A stretch of 64,000 nt of DNA from Marinigracilibium pacificum. GTDB lineage: Bacteria > Bacteroidota > Bacteroidia > Cytophagales > Cyclobacteriaceae. A program made the translations under genes and the position numbers. Positions 19,523-28,817 of this stretch are shown in pieces. The stretch's first letter is position 1. Every line of letters starts with the position of its first letter. Below the pieces are notes generated by a model. It searched no databases and had not been told where the DNA came from. It saw only the letters and a list, made by a program, of their open reading frames with translations. The stretch is from positions 310,001 through 374,000 of the forward strand of contig NZ_JABBNU010000005.1 in NCBI RefSeq assembly GCF_012926615.1, read 5' to 3'.

Positions 19523-20518
19523 GCGGTCAGAATTTAGCGTCTGCCAAATCTTGTCTTTTAACGTCTGAATCCCCTGTCCTGTTACAGACGAAATGAACAC
19601 ATATGGTACATCAAATGACAATGTTTGCTCCATTTCTTTCATCAATTCCTCATCGAGCATATCTGTTTTTGACAAGGCTATAAGTCGCTGTTTGTCTAAT
19701 AACTCCGGGTTATATCTCTTTAATTCATCGACCAGAATTTCATATTCCTTATTAAGATCCTCAGCGTCTACGGGTACTAAAAACAGCAACATACTGTTTC
19801 TTTCAATATGTCTTAAGAAGCGAAGCCCAAGCCCTTTACCTTCTGCTGCACCTTCGATAATACCTGGGATATCGGCCATAACAAATGACTGATCGTTGCG
19901 ATAACCTACTACTCCAAGATTGGGAGTTAATGTTGTAAAAGGGTAATCTGCTATTTCAGGCTTAGCAGCAGAAACAGAACTTAATAAGGTTGATTTACCC
20001 GCATTAGGAAAACCTACAAGTCCGACATCTGCCAATAACTTAAGTTCAAGGATTACCCAACGAGTTTCACCTTCTTCTCCTGGCTGGGCATAACGTGGTG
20101 TCTGATTTACAGAATTCTTGAAATTTTCATTACCAAGACCTCCTCTTCCTCCAGGAGAAAGAATAACTTCCTGATCATGCTCAGTGATTTCACATAGTAT
20201 TTCACCAGTTTCAGAGTCTTTAGCAACAGTTCCTAATGGGACTTCAAGTATTTCATCTTTACCATCAGCACCAGTACTTTTCATACTACCACCTGGCATC
20301 CCATTTTCTGCGATCACATGTTTTCTGTATTTCAAATGGAGTAGCGTCCATAATTGACTGTTACCTTTTAAAATAACATGACCACCACGGCCTCCGTTAC
20401 CACCATCAGGACCTCCCTTGGGTACGTGTTTCTCTCTCCTGAAATGAACAGCTCCCGGACCTCCATGACCGGAGCGGGAGCAGAATTTCACGTAATCGAT
20501 AAAGTTATTTCCAGACAT
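19520..20518 (-). CDS. obg: GTPase Obg
   Basis: The 332-residue protein has the glycine-rich Obg fold ([27 protein letters not shown]) followed by a GTPase domain. G1 is [11 protein letters not shown] (about 166), G3 is DIPGIIEGA (about 213), and the guanine motif SKTD appears near 284. The optional C-terminal OCT domain is absent, as is normal here. It acts in 50S ribosome assembly and stringent control. It starts 9 bases after adk, and its stop falls inside the grpE palindrome. Confidence 0.95.
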   Translation of the reverse strand: MSGNNFIDYVKFCSRSGHGGPGAVHFRREKHVPKGGPDGGNGGRGGHVILKGNSQLWTLLHLKYRKHVIAENGMPGGSMKSTGADGKDEILEVPLGTVAKDSETGEILCEITEHDQEVILSPGGRGGLGNENFKNSVNQTPRYAQPGEEGETRWVILELKLLADVGLVGFPNAGKSTLLSSVSAAKPEIADYPFTTLTPNLGVVGYRNDQSFVMADIPGIIEGAAEGKGLGLRFLRHIERNSMLLFLVPVDAEDLNKEYEILVDELKRYNPELLDKQRLIALSKTDMLDEELMKEMEQTLSFDVPYVFISSVTGQGIQTLKDKIWQTLNSDR

Positions 20519-20527
20519 TGATTGGAT

Positions 20528-21103
20528 TTATTTCACCTGATCAATGACACCGCAGATATTATTGAAAATTTCTTCAATTGAACCTACACCATTGATACTG
20601 AAAAACTTGTCTTGTTTTTTATAAAATTCAGCCACTGGAAGAGTTTCTTTTTCATATACCTGAATTCTTGTAGTAACTTTTTCAGAATCCTGATCATCAG
20701 TACGACCACTAGTCTTACCTCTTTCCATTATTCTGTTTCTAAGTTCGTCTTCTGGCACCTCAAGAGCAACCATGCCATTTATGTCAGTTTCAAGTTCTGA
20801 CATTAACTGATCTAAAGCCTCAGCCTGAGCAACAGTTCTTGGGAATCCGTCAAAGATAATCCCGTTTACCTGGCCGTCACCTTTAATTTTATCACGAACC
20901 ATATCGATAACCAGACTATCCGGAACAAGTCTTCCCTGGTCCATGAAGGTCTGTGCTTTTTTTCCTAATTCGGTTCCTTCGCCAAGGTGTTTTCGAAATA
21001 AATCACCTGTTGATATATGTGTTAAATTGTATTTTTCAATCAATTTGGCACTTTGCGTACCTTTTCCGGCACCCGGAGGGCCAAACAGAACTATATTAAG
21101 CAT
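20528..21103 (-). CDS. adk: Adenylate kinase
   Basis: It interconverts ATP+AMP and 2 ADP. I start at ATG 21103 (MLNIVLFGPPGAGKGTQ), giving 191 residues, because the longer frame would begin inside the -7 promoter element. P-loop GPPGAGKGT is at 8-16, the AMP-site motif is DGFPRTVAQ near 84, and the LID is the short form (RGKTSGRTDD) without zinc cysteines. The obg gene follows after 9 bases, so they are cotranscribed. Confidence 0.95.
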   Translation of the reverse strand: MLNIVLFGPPGAGKGTQSAKLIEKYNLTHISTGDLFRKHLGEGTELGKKAQTFMDQGRLVPDSLVIDMVRDKIKGDGQVNGIIFDGFPRTVAQAEALDQLMSELETDINGMVALEVPEDELRNRIMERGKTSGRTDDQDSEKVTTRIQVYEKETLPVAEFYKKQDKFFSINGVGSIEEIFNNICGVIDQVK

Positions 21104-21140
21104 GATATTATTTTGTTTGCATTTAGGGATAATAAAAAGC

Positions 21141-21148
21141 AAATATAT
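21141..21148 (-). promoter_or_regulatory. -7 element of adk
   Basis: TATATTTG followed by C on the minus strand matches TAnnTTTG. It lies in the hpt-adk gap, 38 bases before the adk start. No clear TTG is seen at -33. Confidence 0.45.
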
Positions 21149-21182
21149 AAACTAAACCTGAAGTTTAGGATAAAATATCGGG

Positions 21183-21707
21183 TTAATCCAATTGATAAAT
21201 GTCCTGAAGGTTTCTTCCGTAACCATTAAAGTCCATTCCATACCCAACAACAAAGTCATTAGGAATCTCAAAACCAAGGAAATCGATTTCAAATTGATTG
21301 TTAAAAACTTCCGGTTTCATCAAAAGAACACAGGTAGCAATTGATTTCACATTAATTCGATTTAGCTCATCTAAAAGCCATTTCATAGTGTTGCCAGTAT
21401 CAACAATATCTTCAACAATTACAACATCACGCCCGGCTAGCTGTTCATTCACTCCTATTAAAGATTTTATTTCGCCTGTTGATTCTGTGTTTTCATAACT
21501 GGCAACCTTGGTAAAACTGATCTCACAATCAAAGTCTAATCCTTTTAGCAGATCAGAGGCGAACATAAATGCTCCATTCAAAATAATCAGAAAGACAGGA
21601 TCTTTATCTTTATATTCACTTTTCAACATTTCAGACATTTCGCTCACTCTACTCATTAATACATCTTTTTTCATGTAGAGTCTTGCAGTCTTACCTTGTA
21701 TCTCCAT
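21183..21707 (-). CDS. hpt: Hypoxanthine phosphoribosyltransferase
   Basis: The 174-residue purine salvage enzyme transfers phosphoribose from PRPP to hypoxanthine or guanine. The PRPP-binding loop VVIVEDIVDTGNTM lies at about 95-108, and ILNGAFMFASDL near 42 holds the PPi loop. The C-terminal FVVGYGMDFNGYGRNL is the base-binding segment. Length is typical. It starts 9 bases after the upstream peptidase stop, which suggests one transcript, and is followed by adk. Confidence 0.93.
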   Translation of the reverse strand: MEIQGKTARLYMKKDVLMSRVSEMSEMLKSEYKDKDPVFLIILNGAFMFASDLLKGLDFDCEISFTKVASYENTESTGEIKSLIGVNEQLAGRDVVIVEDIVDTGNTMKWLLDELNRINVKSIATCVLLMKPEVFNNQFEIDFLGFEIPNDFVVGYGMDFNGYGRNLQDIYQLD

Positions 21708-21716
21708 ATATTTAAT

Positions 21717-22631
21717 TTAAAGATTTTTCATCAGGAAACTGTACATCCTGATCATGGATTCAAAATCAAATTTAAAAACTTTTTCGTCAGGGCTATGAAC
21801 GTGATCCTCTGGGGCACCAATAAAACACCAGTCAAACGGATATGGAGAAGATTGTAATTCTCGAGCATCACTAGAACCGCTACCCTCGACTTCCAATTGG
21901 TAAGCAATACCAGATTCATTAGCCAATTTAATAATTTTATTTAGCCAGGTTCTTCTTGGCAGCCCTCTGTCACGCATGGATACCACAACTCCTTTGCCAT
22001 GATGCACTCCATCTGTCACCCAGGTTATGTCCGAAATAAGCGCTTGCCTTACTCCATATTTCTCATAAATAAACCTTGCTATTTGAGGCACTGCCCCTCC
22101 TGCATGTTCTTCCCTTGTAGAAAATACAATGATTCCGTCTTTAAGTGTCTCAGCTACCTTAAGAGCATTTAACACACCTAGCCTGTTATCAAGATAGCAA
22201 CTTTGAACATACTCATCTGTTTCTCTAAAATTACAATCAAAAACCAGATTTGTTCCTCTGTCTATTGGTCTTCCAAAATGATAAAAAAGATTTCCTTCTT
22301 TATTCATCTCGAGTCTGCAAACAATATCGCCTAGTGAATCTTCGCCTTTCAGCATATAACCAGATTGTGCATCTGGCCCACCAATAGGGACAAGCTGATT
22401 TTCATACCTCACCGTAAACCCAATGCTATCAATATGCGCAAAAATTGCAGTTCGTGGTTTTCCAAAAACTAAAATGATATTATCATGCCATTCTTCGCCG
22501 TGAATAATTTCAGGCTGAACACTCCAGTTTGCTTTATTTGCATTAATATAATCTACCAAAAAACGAGTCATTCTACTTTCATCACCAGATGGAGCAAACA
22601 CCTCGCACAACTGTTTTAACATATCGTACAT
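21717..22631 (-). CDS. M42/M20-like zinc aminopeptidase
   Basis: From ATG 22631 the protein has 304 residues. Metal-site motifs of the M42/M28 fold are present in order: IFAHIDSIGF (His and Asp near 71-73), LDNRLGVLNAL (bridging Asp), STREEHAGGA (catalytic and metal Glu) and SDITW. The C-terminal HSPDEKVFKFD carries the last histidine. It probably trims peptides in the cytoplasm, as no signal peptide is seen. The upstream ATG at 22664 is rejected because a -7-like element (CATTTTTG at 22636-22643) lies between the two, leaving almost no leader. The hpt gene follows after 9 bases. Confidence 0.8.
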   Translation of the reverse strand: MYDMLKQLCEVFAPSGDESRMTRFLVDYINANKANWSVQPEIIHGEEWHDNIILVFGKPRTAIFAHIDSIGFTVRYENQLVPIGGPDAQSGYMLKGEDSLGDIVCRLEMNKEGNLFYHFGRPIDRGTNLVFDCNFRETDEYVQSCYLDNRLGVLNALKVAETLKDGIIVFSTREEHAGGAVPQIARFIYEKYGVRQALISDITWVTDGVHHGKGVVVSMRDRGLPRRTWLNKIIKLANESGIAYQLEVEGSGSSDARELQSSPYPFDWCFIGAPEDHVHSPDEKVFKFDFESMIRMYSFLMKNL

Positions 22632-22635
22632 AGTG

Positions 22636-22643
22636 CAAAAATG
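22636..22643 (-). promoter_or_regulatory. -7-like element next to the aminopeptidase start
   Basis: CATTTTTG (one mismatch to TAnnTTTG), followed by CACT and then the ATG at 22631. The arrangement TTTGCAC(T)ATG is almost identical to that at hemE and implies little or no 5' leader. Confidence 0.3.
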
Positions 22644-22728
22644 CATTTTTTTAAATTGTTGCACAGCATTTTGGTATAATGATTAAATTTGTTTAACTCA
22701 TTGCTTAAATAGTATATATTTTAAACTC

Positions 22729-23373
22729 ATGTTCGTACTTACCGACCAAAGATCCATTGCTGATCGATTTTTTGGAAATCTGAGAAACCCACTTATCCAG
22801 AAAAACCGTCCTTTATTTAGAGCTAATCTTTCAAAAGTAGGCGCACTATTAGCATTTGAAGTGTCAAAAAAGCTTCATTATATGGATTACGAAATTGAAA
22901 CCACACTTGGTACTGCCAAAGGTTATAAATTAAGTAAGCCACCTGTGATTATTACAATTTTAAGAGCCGGATTACCAATGCTAGACGGGTTCATGAATAT
23001 GTTTGATGATGCAGATATGGGTTTTATAGGAGAGCAAAGAGTTGAAAAAGACAGTGAAGAAATTACAATAAAAAGAGAATATGCTGCCCTTCCTGACCTG
23101 ACCAACAGAGATGTAATTGTTATTGACCCCATGTTAGCAACAGGTAAATCTATGGTAGAAGCGGTTGAACATTTATCAAATTTCGGTTCCTGGCAATCTT
23201 TACATATATCAAGTGTAATTGCGGCACCTGAAGGAGTAAAATATCTTAATGCAAATCTTCCCTTTGCATATTCATTATACCTTGGAACTATTGATGATGG
23301 TCTAAACGATGATTCTTATATTGTACCAGGCTTGGGAGATGCCGGTGATCTTTCTTTCGGACCGAAAACCTAA
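22729..23373 (+). CDS. upp: Uracil phosphoribosyltransferase
   Basis: The 214-residue pyrimidine salvage enzyme makes UMP from uracil and PRPP. The ITILRAGLPMLDGF segment (about 75-88) and the PRPP loop VIVIDPMLATGKSMVEA (about 128) are the Upp signatures. The C-terminal YIVPGLGDAGDLSFG is the uracil-binding end. It is divergent from the aminopeptidase-hpt-adk unit, so two nucleotide salvage genes share this intergenic region. Confidence 0.93.
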   Translation: MFVLTDQRSIADRFFGNLRNPLIQKNRPLFRANLSKVGALLAFEVSKKLHYMDYEIETTLGTAKGYKLSKPPVIITILRAGLPMLDGFMNMFDDADMGFIGEQRVEKDSEEITIKREYAALPDLTNRDVIVIDPMLATGKSMVEAVEHLSNFGSWQSLHISSVIAAPEGVKYLNANLPFAYSLYLGTIDDGLNDDSYIVPGLGDAGDLSFGPKT

Positions 23374-23491
23374 TCTATATTTTTTAGTTAAATAAGATAT
23401 ACATTTCGTACTTTTAAGTTTTGTTTTAATCCTTACACTTCCCCGGAGTAAATTTCTCAGGAGACATTGAAAGTTTAGTGATAGTTGAAAT

Positions 23492-23944
23492 ATGATTGAG
23501 GAAATTTCCAAGTATTTATTTGTTTTTGGCAGTAGCATGGTCAAGTTTATTTTTGGTCCGGTTGCAGGAACTTCAATGGGTTTTTCTTATATCGAAACCG
23601 TTGTTTTGACGGCCTTAGGAATGATGACAAGCGTTATTATCATCACAGTTTTAAGCGAAAAGATAAAAGAATACCGGGCAAAAAAGAATGCGAAAAATAA
23701 AAAGAAGAAATTTTCTAAAAGAAGTAGACAATTTGTAAAAATCTGGTCCAAATATGGCATTTGGGGAGTTTCTATGCTTACTCCTTTAATATTTACTCCA
23801 ATTGGAGGAGCCTTACTAATCAATGCAGTAGGAGCCCCACCCAAAAAGATCATCCCATCAATGCTGGTTTCAGCAATATTCTGGTCGGCAGCAATCACCT
23901 TTGCAGTAAGATTTATACTGCCAGACCTGAAGCATTTTATTTAA
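23492..23944 (+). CDS. Small integral membrane protein
   Basis: The 150-residue protein has about four hydrophobic segments (near 9-25, 31-52, 92-112 and 122-142), with a strongly basic cytoplasmic loop between the second and third (KNAKNKKKKFSKRSRQF). The LTPLIFTPIGGALLINAVGAP stretch recalls the COG2426 'small multidrug export' group, but I would not assign transport from this. Its stop overlaps the convergent sdaA gene by 4 bases. Confidence 0.65.
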   Translation: MIEEISKYLFVFGSSMVKFIFGPVAGTSMGFSYIETVVLTALGMMTSVIIITVLSEKIKEYRAKKNAKNKKKKFSKRSRQFVKIWSKYGIWGVSMLTPLIFTPIGGALLINAVGAPPKKIIPSMLVSAIFWSAAITFAVRFILPDLKHFI

Positions 23945-24852
23945 TCTTTATCGTTTTCTTCATCAGGAAGCATTTCAATATCCTGAATAAGAACCCTTTT
24001 TGCTATTGATCTACCAGTTGGGGTATTTGCTAGTCCACCCAAAGCTGTTTCTTTGTATCGGTCTTCCATACTCTGACCAACCTCTCCCATTGCCATCACA
24101 CACTCATCTACCGGGATAACCGCATCCATATCAGCTAAGGCAATTTGAGCAGAGGAATTTGCTATCGCTGCTGCGCTGGCATTTCTAACGATACATGGCA
24201 CCTCAACCAGTCCGGCCACCGGATCACATATAAGCCCAAGCATGCATTGTATTGTAATGCCAACGGAGTTAAATATTTGATCAATTGTACCATCAAAAGC
24301 ATGAACAATTGCTCCTGCTGCCATTGCTGCAGCAGTGCCAGTTTCAGCCTGACATCCTCCTACTGCTCCTGCAATTCCTGCATTCCTTTCAATGATTAGA
24401 CCTATACCTGCAGAAACAAGCATACATTCAAGTATTTTCTTATCCGGGATATTATGTTCTTCCTGTAAGGTAGTCAGCACACCAGGCATAATGCCGGAAG
24501 CGCCTGCAGTAGGGGCTGCAACTACTCTTCCCATACATGAATTAACCTCTTTTGCCGCCAGAGCTCTTGAGATCATCTTAGTAAAGCCTTCATTTAGAAC
24601 GTGCTGCTTTGATTTCCAAACTTTCTTCGCACCATTATTTACCATGCCGGAGTGACTGGTCATATCTGTGGCTAAGCCTGAGTTAACGGCATCTTTCATC
24701 ACATCAAGAGCACGTTGCATACCATCCCAGATATGCTCCTCCTTCTTACCCTTCTGATCAACCTCGTAATTAATCACTGGCTGATATACCGATAAATCGT
24801 TTTCCTGGCAATGCTTTTTCCAGGATTCGAATGTATCAAAAAGAAATTTCAT
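23941..24852 (-). CDS. sdaA: L-serine dehydratase (Fe-S type), alpha-like protein
   Basis: The 303-residue protein is the SDH-alpha domain that deaminates L-serine to pyruvate and ammonia using a 4Fe-4S cluster. Diagnostic segments are AAPTAGASGIMPGVL near 113, GAVGGCQAETGTAAAMAAGA near 164 and LICDPVAGLVEVPC near 209; their cysteines are the likely cluster ligands. The beta domain (ACT-like) is not fused and not adjacent, so the enzyme needs a partner encoded elsewhere or acts as the alpha form alone. It is convergent with the small membrane protein gene. Confidence 0.88.
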   Translation of the reverse strand: MKFLFDTFESWKKHCQENDLSVYQPVINYEVDQKGKKEEHIWDGMQRALDVMKDAVNSGLATDMTSHSGMVNNGAKKVWKSKQHVLNEGFTKMISRALAAKEVNSCMGRVVAAPTAGASGIMPGVLTTLQEEHNIPDKKILECMLVSAGIGLIIERNAGIAGAVGGCQAETGTAAAMAAGAIVHAFDGTIDQIFNSVGITIQCMLGLICDPVAGLVEVPCIVRNASAAAIANSSAQIALADMDAVIPVDECVMAMGEVGQSMEDRYKETALGGLANTPTGRSIAKRVLIQDIEMLPDEENDKD

Positions 24853-24941
24853 ACTGCTTTTGGGTTAATGTTTATACAAAGCTAGATAAAATTTTACGAT
24901 TTATGCTATTTAATGTTATGGGGTGCAGCGATGGATTTATG

Positions 24942-24949
24942 TATATTTG
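24942..24949 (+). promoter_or_regulatory. -7 element of hemE, giving a nearly leaderless transcript
   Basis: TATATTTG followed by C is an exact TAnnTTTG match, and its last base lies only 3 bases before the hemE ATG at 24953. With the usual start point a few bases after the element, transcription would begin at or next to the start codon. No TTG is present at -33. Confidence 0.45.
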
Positions 24950-24952
24950 CAC

Positions 24953-25984
24953 ATGCCTTTAAAAAATGACCTTTTGATCAGGGCCGCAAAGGGCGAGCCC
25001 GTAGAAAGAACTCCGGTATGGTTAATGAGACAAGCCGGAAGAATTTTACCTGAATACCGTGCAGTAAGATCGAAGCTTAATGGCTTTGTTGACCTGGTAA
25101 AAAACCCTGAAAGAGCTGCTGAAGTGACTATCCAGCCTGTCGACATTCTCGATGTGGATGCTGCAATTATCTTTTCGGATATTTTGGTGATACCAGAAGC
25201 TTTGGGCCTTCCTTATGATATGGTTGAAAAAAGAGGACCTGTATTCCCTAAAACCATTTCAGGAATGGAGGACGTCAAAAAACTCTCTACTTCAGATATG
25301 GCTGACAAGCTAAGCTATGTAATCGAAGCTATCAAAATCACTAAGAAAGAACTTAATGATAGAGTACCGTTAATTGGCTTTGCAGGTGCACCCTGGACAA
25401 TCATGGCATACATGGTAGAAGGAAGTGGATCAAAAACGTTTAGCAAAGCTCGCAAAATGTTATATACTGAGCCTGAAACTGCTCACGCCCTACTTCAAGC
25501 TATTACTGATTGTACTGCCTCTTATCTTGCCGAACAAATCAAAGCAGGAGCTAACCTTATACAGATTTTTGACTCTTGGGCTGGAATTCTGAGTCCTGAT
25601 CAATATGAAGAATTTGCAATTCCTTATATCAAACAGTTGGTTGACTCTATTGATGAAGTTCCGGTGACAGTATTTTCTAAAGGCGCATACTTTTCTATGC
25701 ATTCTCTTGGTAAGCTTGATTGTAATACCCTGGGACTAGACTGGAATACTCCTGTTGATTTTGCTGTGAAAATGGCCGGTCCAAATAAGACATTCCAAGG
25801 TAATCTTGATCCTTGTGCACTTTATGGTTCTGCAAGTGAAGTAAGAGCTGAGACTATAAAAATGCTAGATCAGTTTAAAGGACTAAGACATATTGCCAAT
25901 CTTGGACACGGAGTATATCCTGATACTGATCCTGAAAAAGTAAAAGTATTTATTGAAACTGTGAAGAGTTATACTTCAAAATAG
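24953..25984 (+). CDS. hemE: Uroporphyrinogen decarboxylase
   Basis: It decarboxylates uroporphyrinogen III to coproporphyrinogen III in heme synthesis. From ATG 24953 it has 343 residues. The signatures [16 protein letters not shown] (about 18-33) and [20 protein letters not shown] (about 142) are both intact, and Asp residues in [10 protein letters not shown] are active-site residues. A longer frame from 24923 is rejected because it would start upstream of the promoter element. No other heme genes are in the window. Confidence 0.95.
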   Translation: MPLKNDLLIRAAKGEPVERTPVWLMRQAGRILPEYRAVRSKLNGFVDLVKNPERAAEVTIQPVDILDVDAAIIFSDILVIPEALGLPYDMVEKRGPVFPKTISGMEDVKKLSTSDMADKLSYVIEAIKITKKELNDRVPLIGFAGAPWTIMAYMVEGSGSKTFSKARKMLYTEPETAHALLQAITDCTASYLAEQIKAGANLIQIFDSWAGILSPDQYEEFAIPYIKQLVDSIDEVPVTVFSKGAYFSMHSLGKLDCNTLGLDWNTPVDFAVKMAGPNKTFQGNLDPCALYGSASEVRAETIKMLDQFKGLRHIANLGHGVYPDTDPEKVKVFIETVKSYTSK

Positions 25985-25991
25985 AAATTAC

Positions 25992-26019
25992 TGGTTGGCT
26001 GGGGATACTTAGCCAACCA
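25992..26019. terminator. Stem-loop between convergent hemE and trkH
   Basis: TGGTTGGCT and AGCCAACCA form a perfect 9-bp stem with a 10-base loop, just after the hemE stop and across the trkH stop codon. There is no T tract on either side, so it may be a weak or processed 3' end for both genes. Confidence 0.45.
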
Positions 26020-27817
26020 TTAAGCTTGCCCTAGGATATCTTGCTGTATCCTTCCATCCTCTAAAACTCAAGGCTAACGCAAAGGTTAGGGTTCCCACCC
26101 TTCCAAGGAACATCGAAATAATAATCATTATTTTTCCTCCAAAAGATAGCTCGGGAGTTAATCCCATTGACAACCCAACAGTAGCAAAAGCACTTACTTG
26201 CTCAAATATCAATTGCTCTAATGCCCTTCCCTGCTCAGTAATAGACAAAACAAAAATACCTATTAGGTTTAAAACAACTGCAAAAACAAAAGTTGACAGT
26301 GCTCTGAATATTATACTATTAGGAATATACTGCTTGTTAATTACTACTTTTTTATTACCTCTGATTGTAGCGATAACAGACTGAACAATAATAAAGAAGG
26401 TACTTGTCTTAATACCGCCACCAACTGAACCCGATGATGCTCCAACAAACATAAGAAACACAAATATGAAAATTGTCGGCATCGTAAGCATTGAAAAATC
26501 CACCGTATTAAATCCTGCAGTACGGGCAGTTCCTGACTGAAAAAAACTAGTGATCAATGCTTCCATGAAGTTCTTCCCTTCAAGAGTGTTGTTTCTCTCA
26601 AGAATAAAAAACATCAATGTTCCAAAGGCAAGTAAAGTTGCTGCCATGTATACAGCTACCTTAGTTCCAAGCTCCCAGTCTTTCCAGGGATTATTAAGTC
26701 TGTCTCTAAGCTTTCTGATTGAAAATAAATCCTGAAGTGTAGAGAAGCCAAGCCCTCCAAAAATCACAGTCATTATAATAATGACATGCAAGGCATAACT
26801 ACTTGCTACCATCGAATTATAAAGACCGTCGGTAAAGAGACTGAACCCGGCATTACAAAATGCAGATACAGCATGAAAGAAACTGACAAATACTTTTTCA
26901 CTAATTGATGAAAATATTGAGTCATCTTCCCATGATGTATAAATAAGAAAAAAGCTTAGTAGCTCAATCATCAAGGTAAAAATCACTACACGCTTCAGCA
27001 GGTCTTTTGCCGATGCCAGCGAATCAGAATTTAGGTGATCCTGGATTAATGACTGTTGTTTGATACCAACACCATGACGTAAAAACCCACTAAAGAAAGT
27101 TGCGAACGACACAATACCAATACCTCCTAACTGCATAAGTATTAATATCACCAAATGTCCTTTAAATGAAAAGTATGTAGCAGTATCAACGACAATTAAA
27201 CCAGTAACACAAGTAGCACTGGTAGCAGTAAACAACGCATCAATAAATGACATTGAATCAGCTCCAACACTTGCAGTAGGCAACATTAATAATCCTGCCC
27301 CGGTCAAAATCAGCAAAATAAAACTGACAATAAATGACACTGCTGGCTTGACATTGACCTGAGAAATGCTTTCAATAATCCTGACGAATTCAATCATCAG
27401 GATAATCAACATATATACTGAAAACACCTTTTTATAGAAAAGAAAATAATCTCCTTCACCAAAAAAAGTATATATCCGTTGCAAAAGACTAGCTTCGGTC
27501 AATAGGTTAAAAAGACCATTAAAAACAATTAGTAAAAGCATTATAAACTCAATTAAGTTTGCTTTTAAAAATTGTTTCCTTTCGGAGCTATATATCAGCT
27601 TGATTATAAAGGTTGAGATAAATACTGCAAATACAACTTCAAGCCAGAAAGCAAGGGCTTTTTGTGCATTTAACGGTAATTCGAAGCCTTGTAAATAAAT
27701 CAGTAAGCTAAAGCCAGCAATAAAGGCAACATTTCCAAGACCACCAATGGCCTTGAGAACGGCTTCCTTACTATCAAAAAGTAGTGTATTTATTCTGTCG
27801 ATCAGAGATTTTAACAC
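26009..27817 (-). CDS. TrkH/KtrB-type potassium uptake channel subunit
   Basis: The 602-residue integral membrane protein has an N-terminal extension of about five helices before the canonical four-fold pore core. Pore-loop segments are visible as SATCVTGL, SAFCNAGFS, TARTAGFN and SAFATVGLS, whose glycines form the K+ selectivity filter. SSGSVGGGIKTSTF is the intramembrane gating loop. No TrkA/KtrA regulatory partner is nearby. It starts 1 base after hldA, in an operon with hldA and aspC. Confidence 0.9.
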   Translation of the reverse strand: MLKSLIDRINTLLFDSKEAVLKAIGGLGNVAFIAGFSLLIYLQGFELPLNAQKALAFWLEVVFAVFISTFIIKLIYSSERKQFLKANLIEFIMLLLIVFNGLFNLLTEASLLQRIYTFFGEGDYFLFYKKVFSVYMLIILMIEFVRIIESISQVNVKPAVSFIVSFILLILTGAGLLMLPTASVGADSMSFIDALFTATSATCVTGLIVVDTATYFSFKGHLVILILMQLGGIGIVSFATFFSGFLRHGVGIKQQSLIQDHLNSDSLASAKDLLKRVVIFTLMIELLSFFLIYTSWEDDSIFSSISEKVFVSFFHAVSAFCNAGFSLFTDGLYNSMVASSYALHVIIIMTVIFGGLGFSTLQDLFSIRKLRDRLNNPWKDWELGTKVAVYMAATLLAFGTLMFFILERNNTLEGKNFMEALITSFFQSGTARTAGFNTVDFSMLTMPTIFIFVFLMFVGASSGSVGGGIKTSTFFIIVQSVIATIRGNKKVVINKQYIPNSIIFRALSTFVFAVVLNLIGIFVLSITEQGRALEQLIFEQVSAFATVGLSMGLTPELSFGGKIMIIISMFLGRVGTLTFALALSFRGWKDTARYPRASLMVG

Positions 27818-27818
27818 G

Positions 27819-28817
27819 CTATGTAGGGATGTTATTTTTCAATGCTTCTTCTCTTAGCCTGTCTCTGTCAACAGGAACTACGCCAAGATATTCGCAGACA
27901 ATTCCTCCTCCCAAATTCGCCAGACCTGCAAGAACATCAGGTTCTAGTCCTAACGCCAGACATAATGCAGCAATACTCACCACTGTATCTCCGGCACCCG
28001 AAACATCCGAGATTCTTCGATAATGAGCATCAAGGTAAACAGACCTGCCATTGGCATTATAATGAATTCCATGCTCAGAAAGGGTTAACAAAATTGAATC
28101 GGCATTTAATTTATCTTTCAATAATTTAACTGCTTCATCTATTTGTGTACGGTTATTGCCTTGAACATCAACATGAAGTCCTTCTCTAAGCTCCTTGAGA
28201 TTAGGCTTAAATAAAGTTACGTTTTTATAAAAATTGAAATTTCTCTTCTTCGGATCAACAACAGTAGGTACATTTTTATCCTTGGCATAGGATACTGTTT
28301 CACTGATCACATGCTCATTGATCGTTCCTTTGTCATAATCTTCAAAGATCACAACATCAACACCTTTATCGATCAATCTTTTAATATGACCTATCAGACT
28401 CTGTTCCTCCAGCTTAACAAGAGGAGTATCAGTCTCATGATCAATTCTCATCATTTGCTGAGATCCTGACAACACCCTAAGTTTATTAGTAGTCATCCTG
28501 GTCTTGCTCCTAATGATACCCTGATCAGGTAGAGCATTATCCTTAAGCAGATGTAGAAACTCATCTCCTTCCTGATCATCGCCTATTACAGAACATAAAA
28601 TTGGAGTAGCCCCCAACTCTCTTATATTCATTGCCACGTTTGCAGCACCACCAAGTCTTTTTTCCCTTCTGGAAACATTGACTACAGGCACAGGCGCTTC
28701 AGGTGAGATTCGTTCTACCTTACCCCAGGTGTAGGAATCGATCATCACATCACCGATGATCAATACCTTTAACCGGGTAAATTCTTTTAATATATTATCA
28801 ATTGATGAAAAATCCAT
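27819..28817 (-). CDS. hldA: D-glycero-beta-D-manno-heptose-7-phosphate kinase
   Basis: The 332-residue PfkB/ribokinase-family enzyme has VLIIGDVMIDSYTWGKVERISPEAPVPV at the N-terminus, RLGGAANVAMN near 55, and a C-terminal catalytic loop DVSGAGDTVVSIAAL near 277 with the catalytic base Asp. It matches RfaE domain I, which phosphorylates heptose-7-P for LPS core synthesis. The nucleotidyltransferase domain is absent, so that step is encoded elsewhere. Its start overlaps the aspC stop by one base (TAATG), and trkH follows after 1 base. Confidence 0.88.
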   Translation of the reverse strand: MDFSSIDNILKEFTRLKVLIIGDVMIDSYTWGKVERISPEAPVPVVNVSRREKRLGGAANVAMNIRELGATPILCSVIGDDQEGDEFLHLLKDNALPDQGIIRSKTRMTTNKLRVLSGSQQMMRIDHETDTPLVKLEEQSLIGHIKRLIDKGVDVVIFEDYDKGTINEHVISETVSYAKDKNVPTVVDPKKRNFNFYKNVTLFKPNLKELREGLHVDVQGNNRTQIDEAVKLLKDKLNADSILLTLSEHGIHYNANGRSVYLDAHYRRISDVSGAGDTVVSIAALCLALGLEPDVLAGLANLGGGIVCEYLGVVPVDRDRLREEALKNNIPT

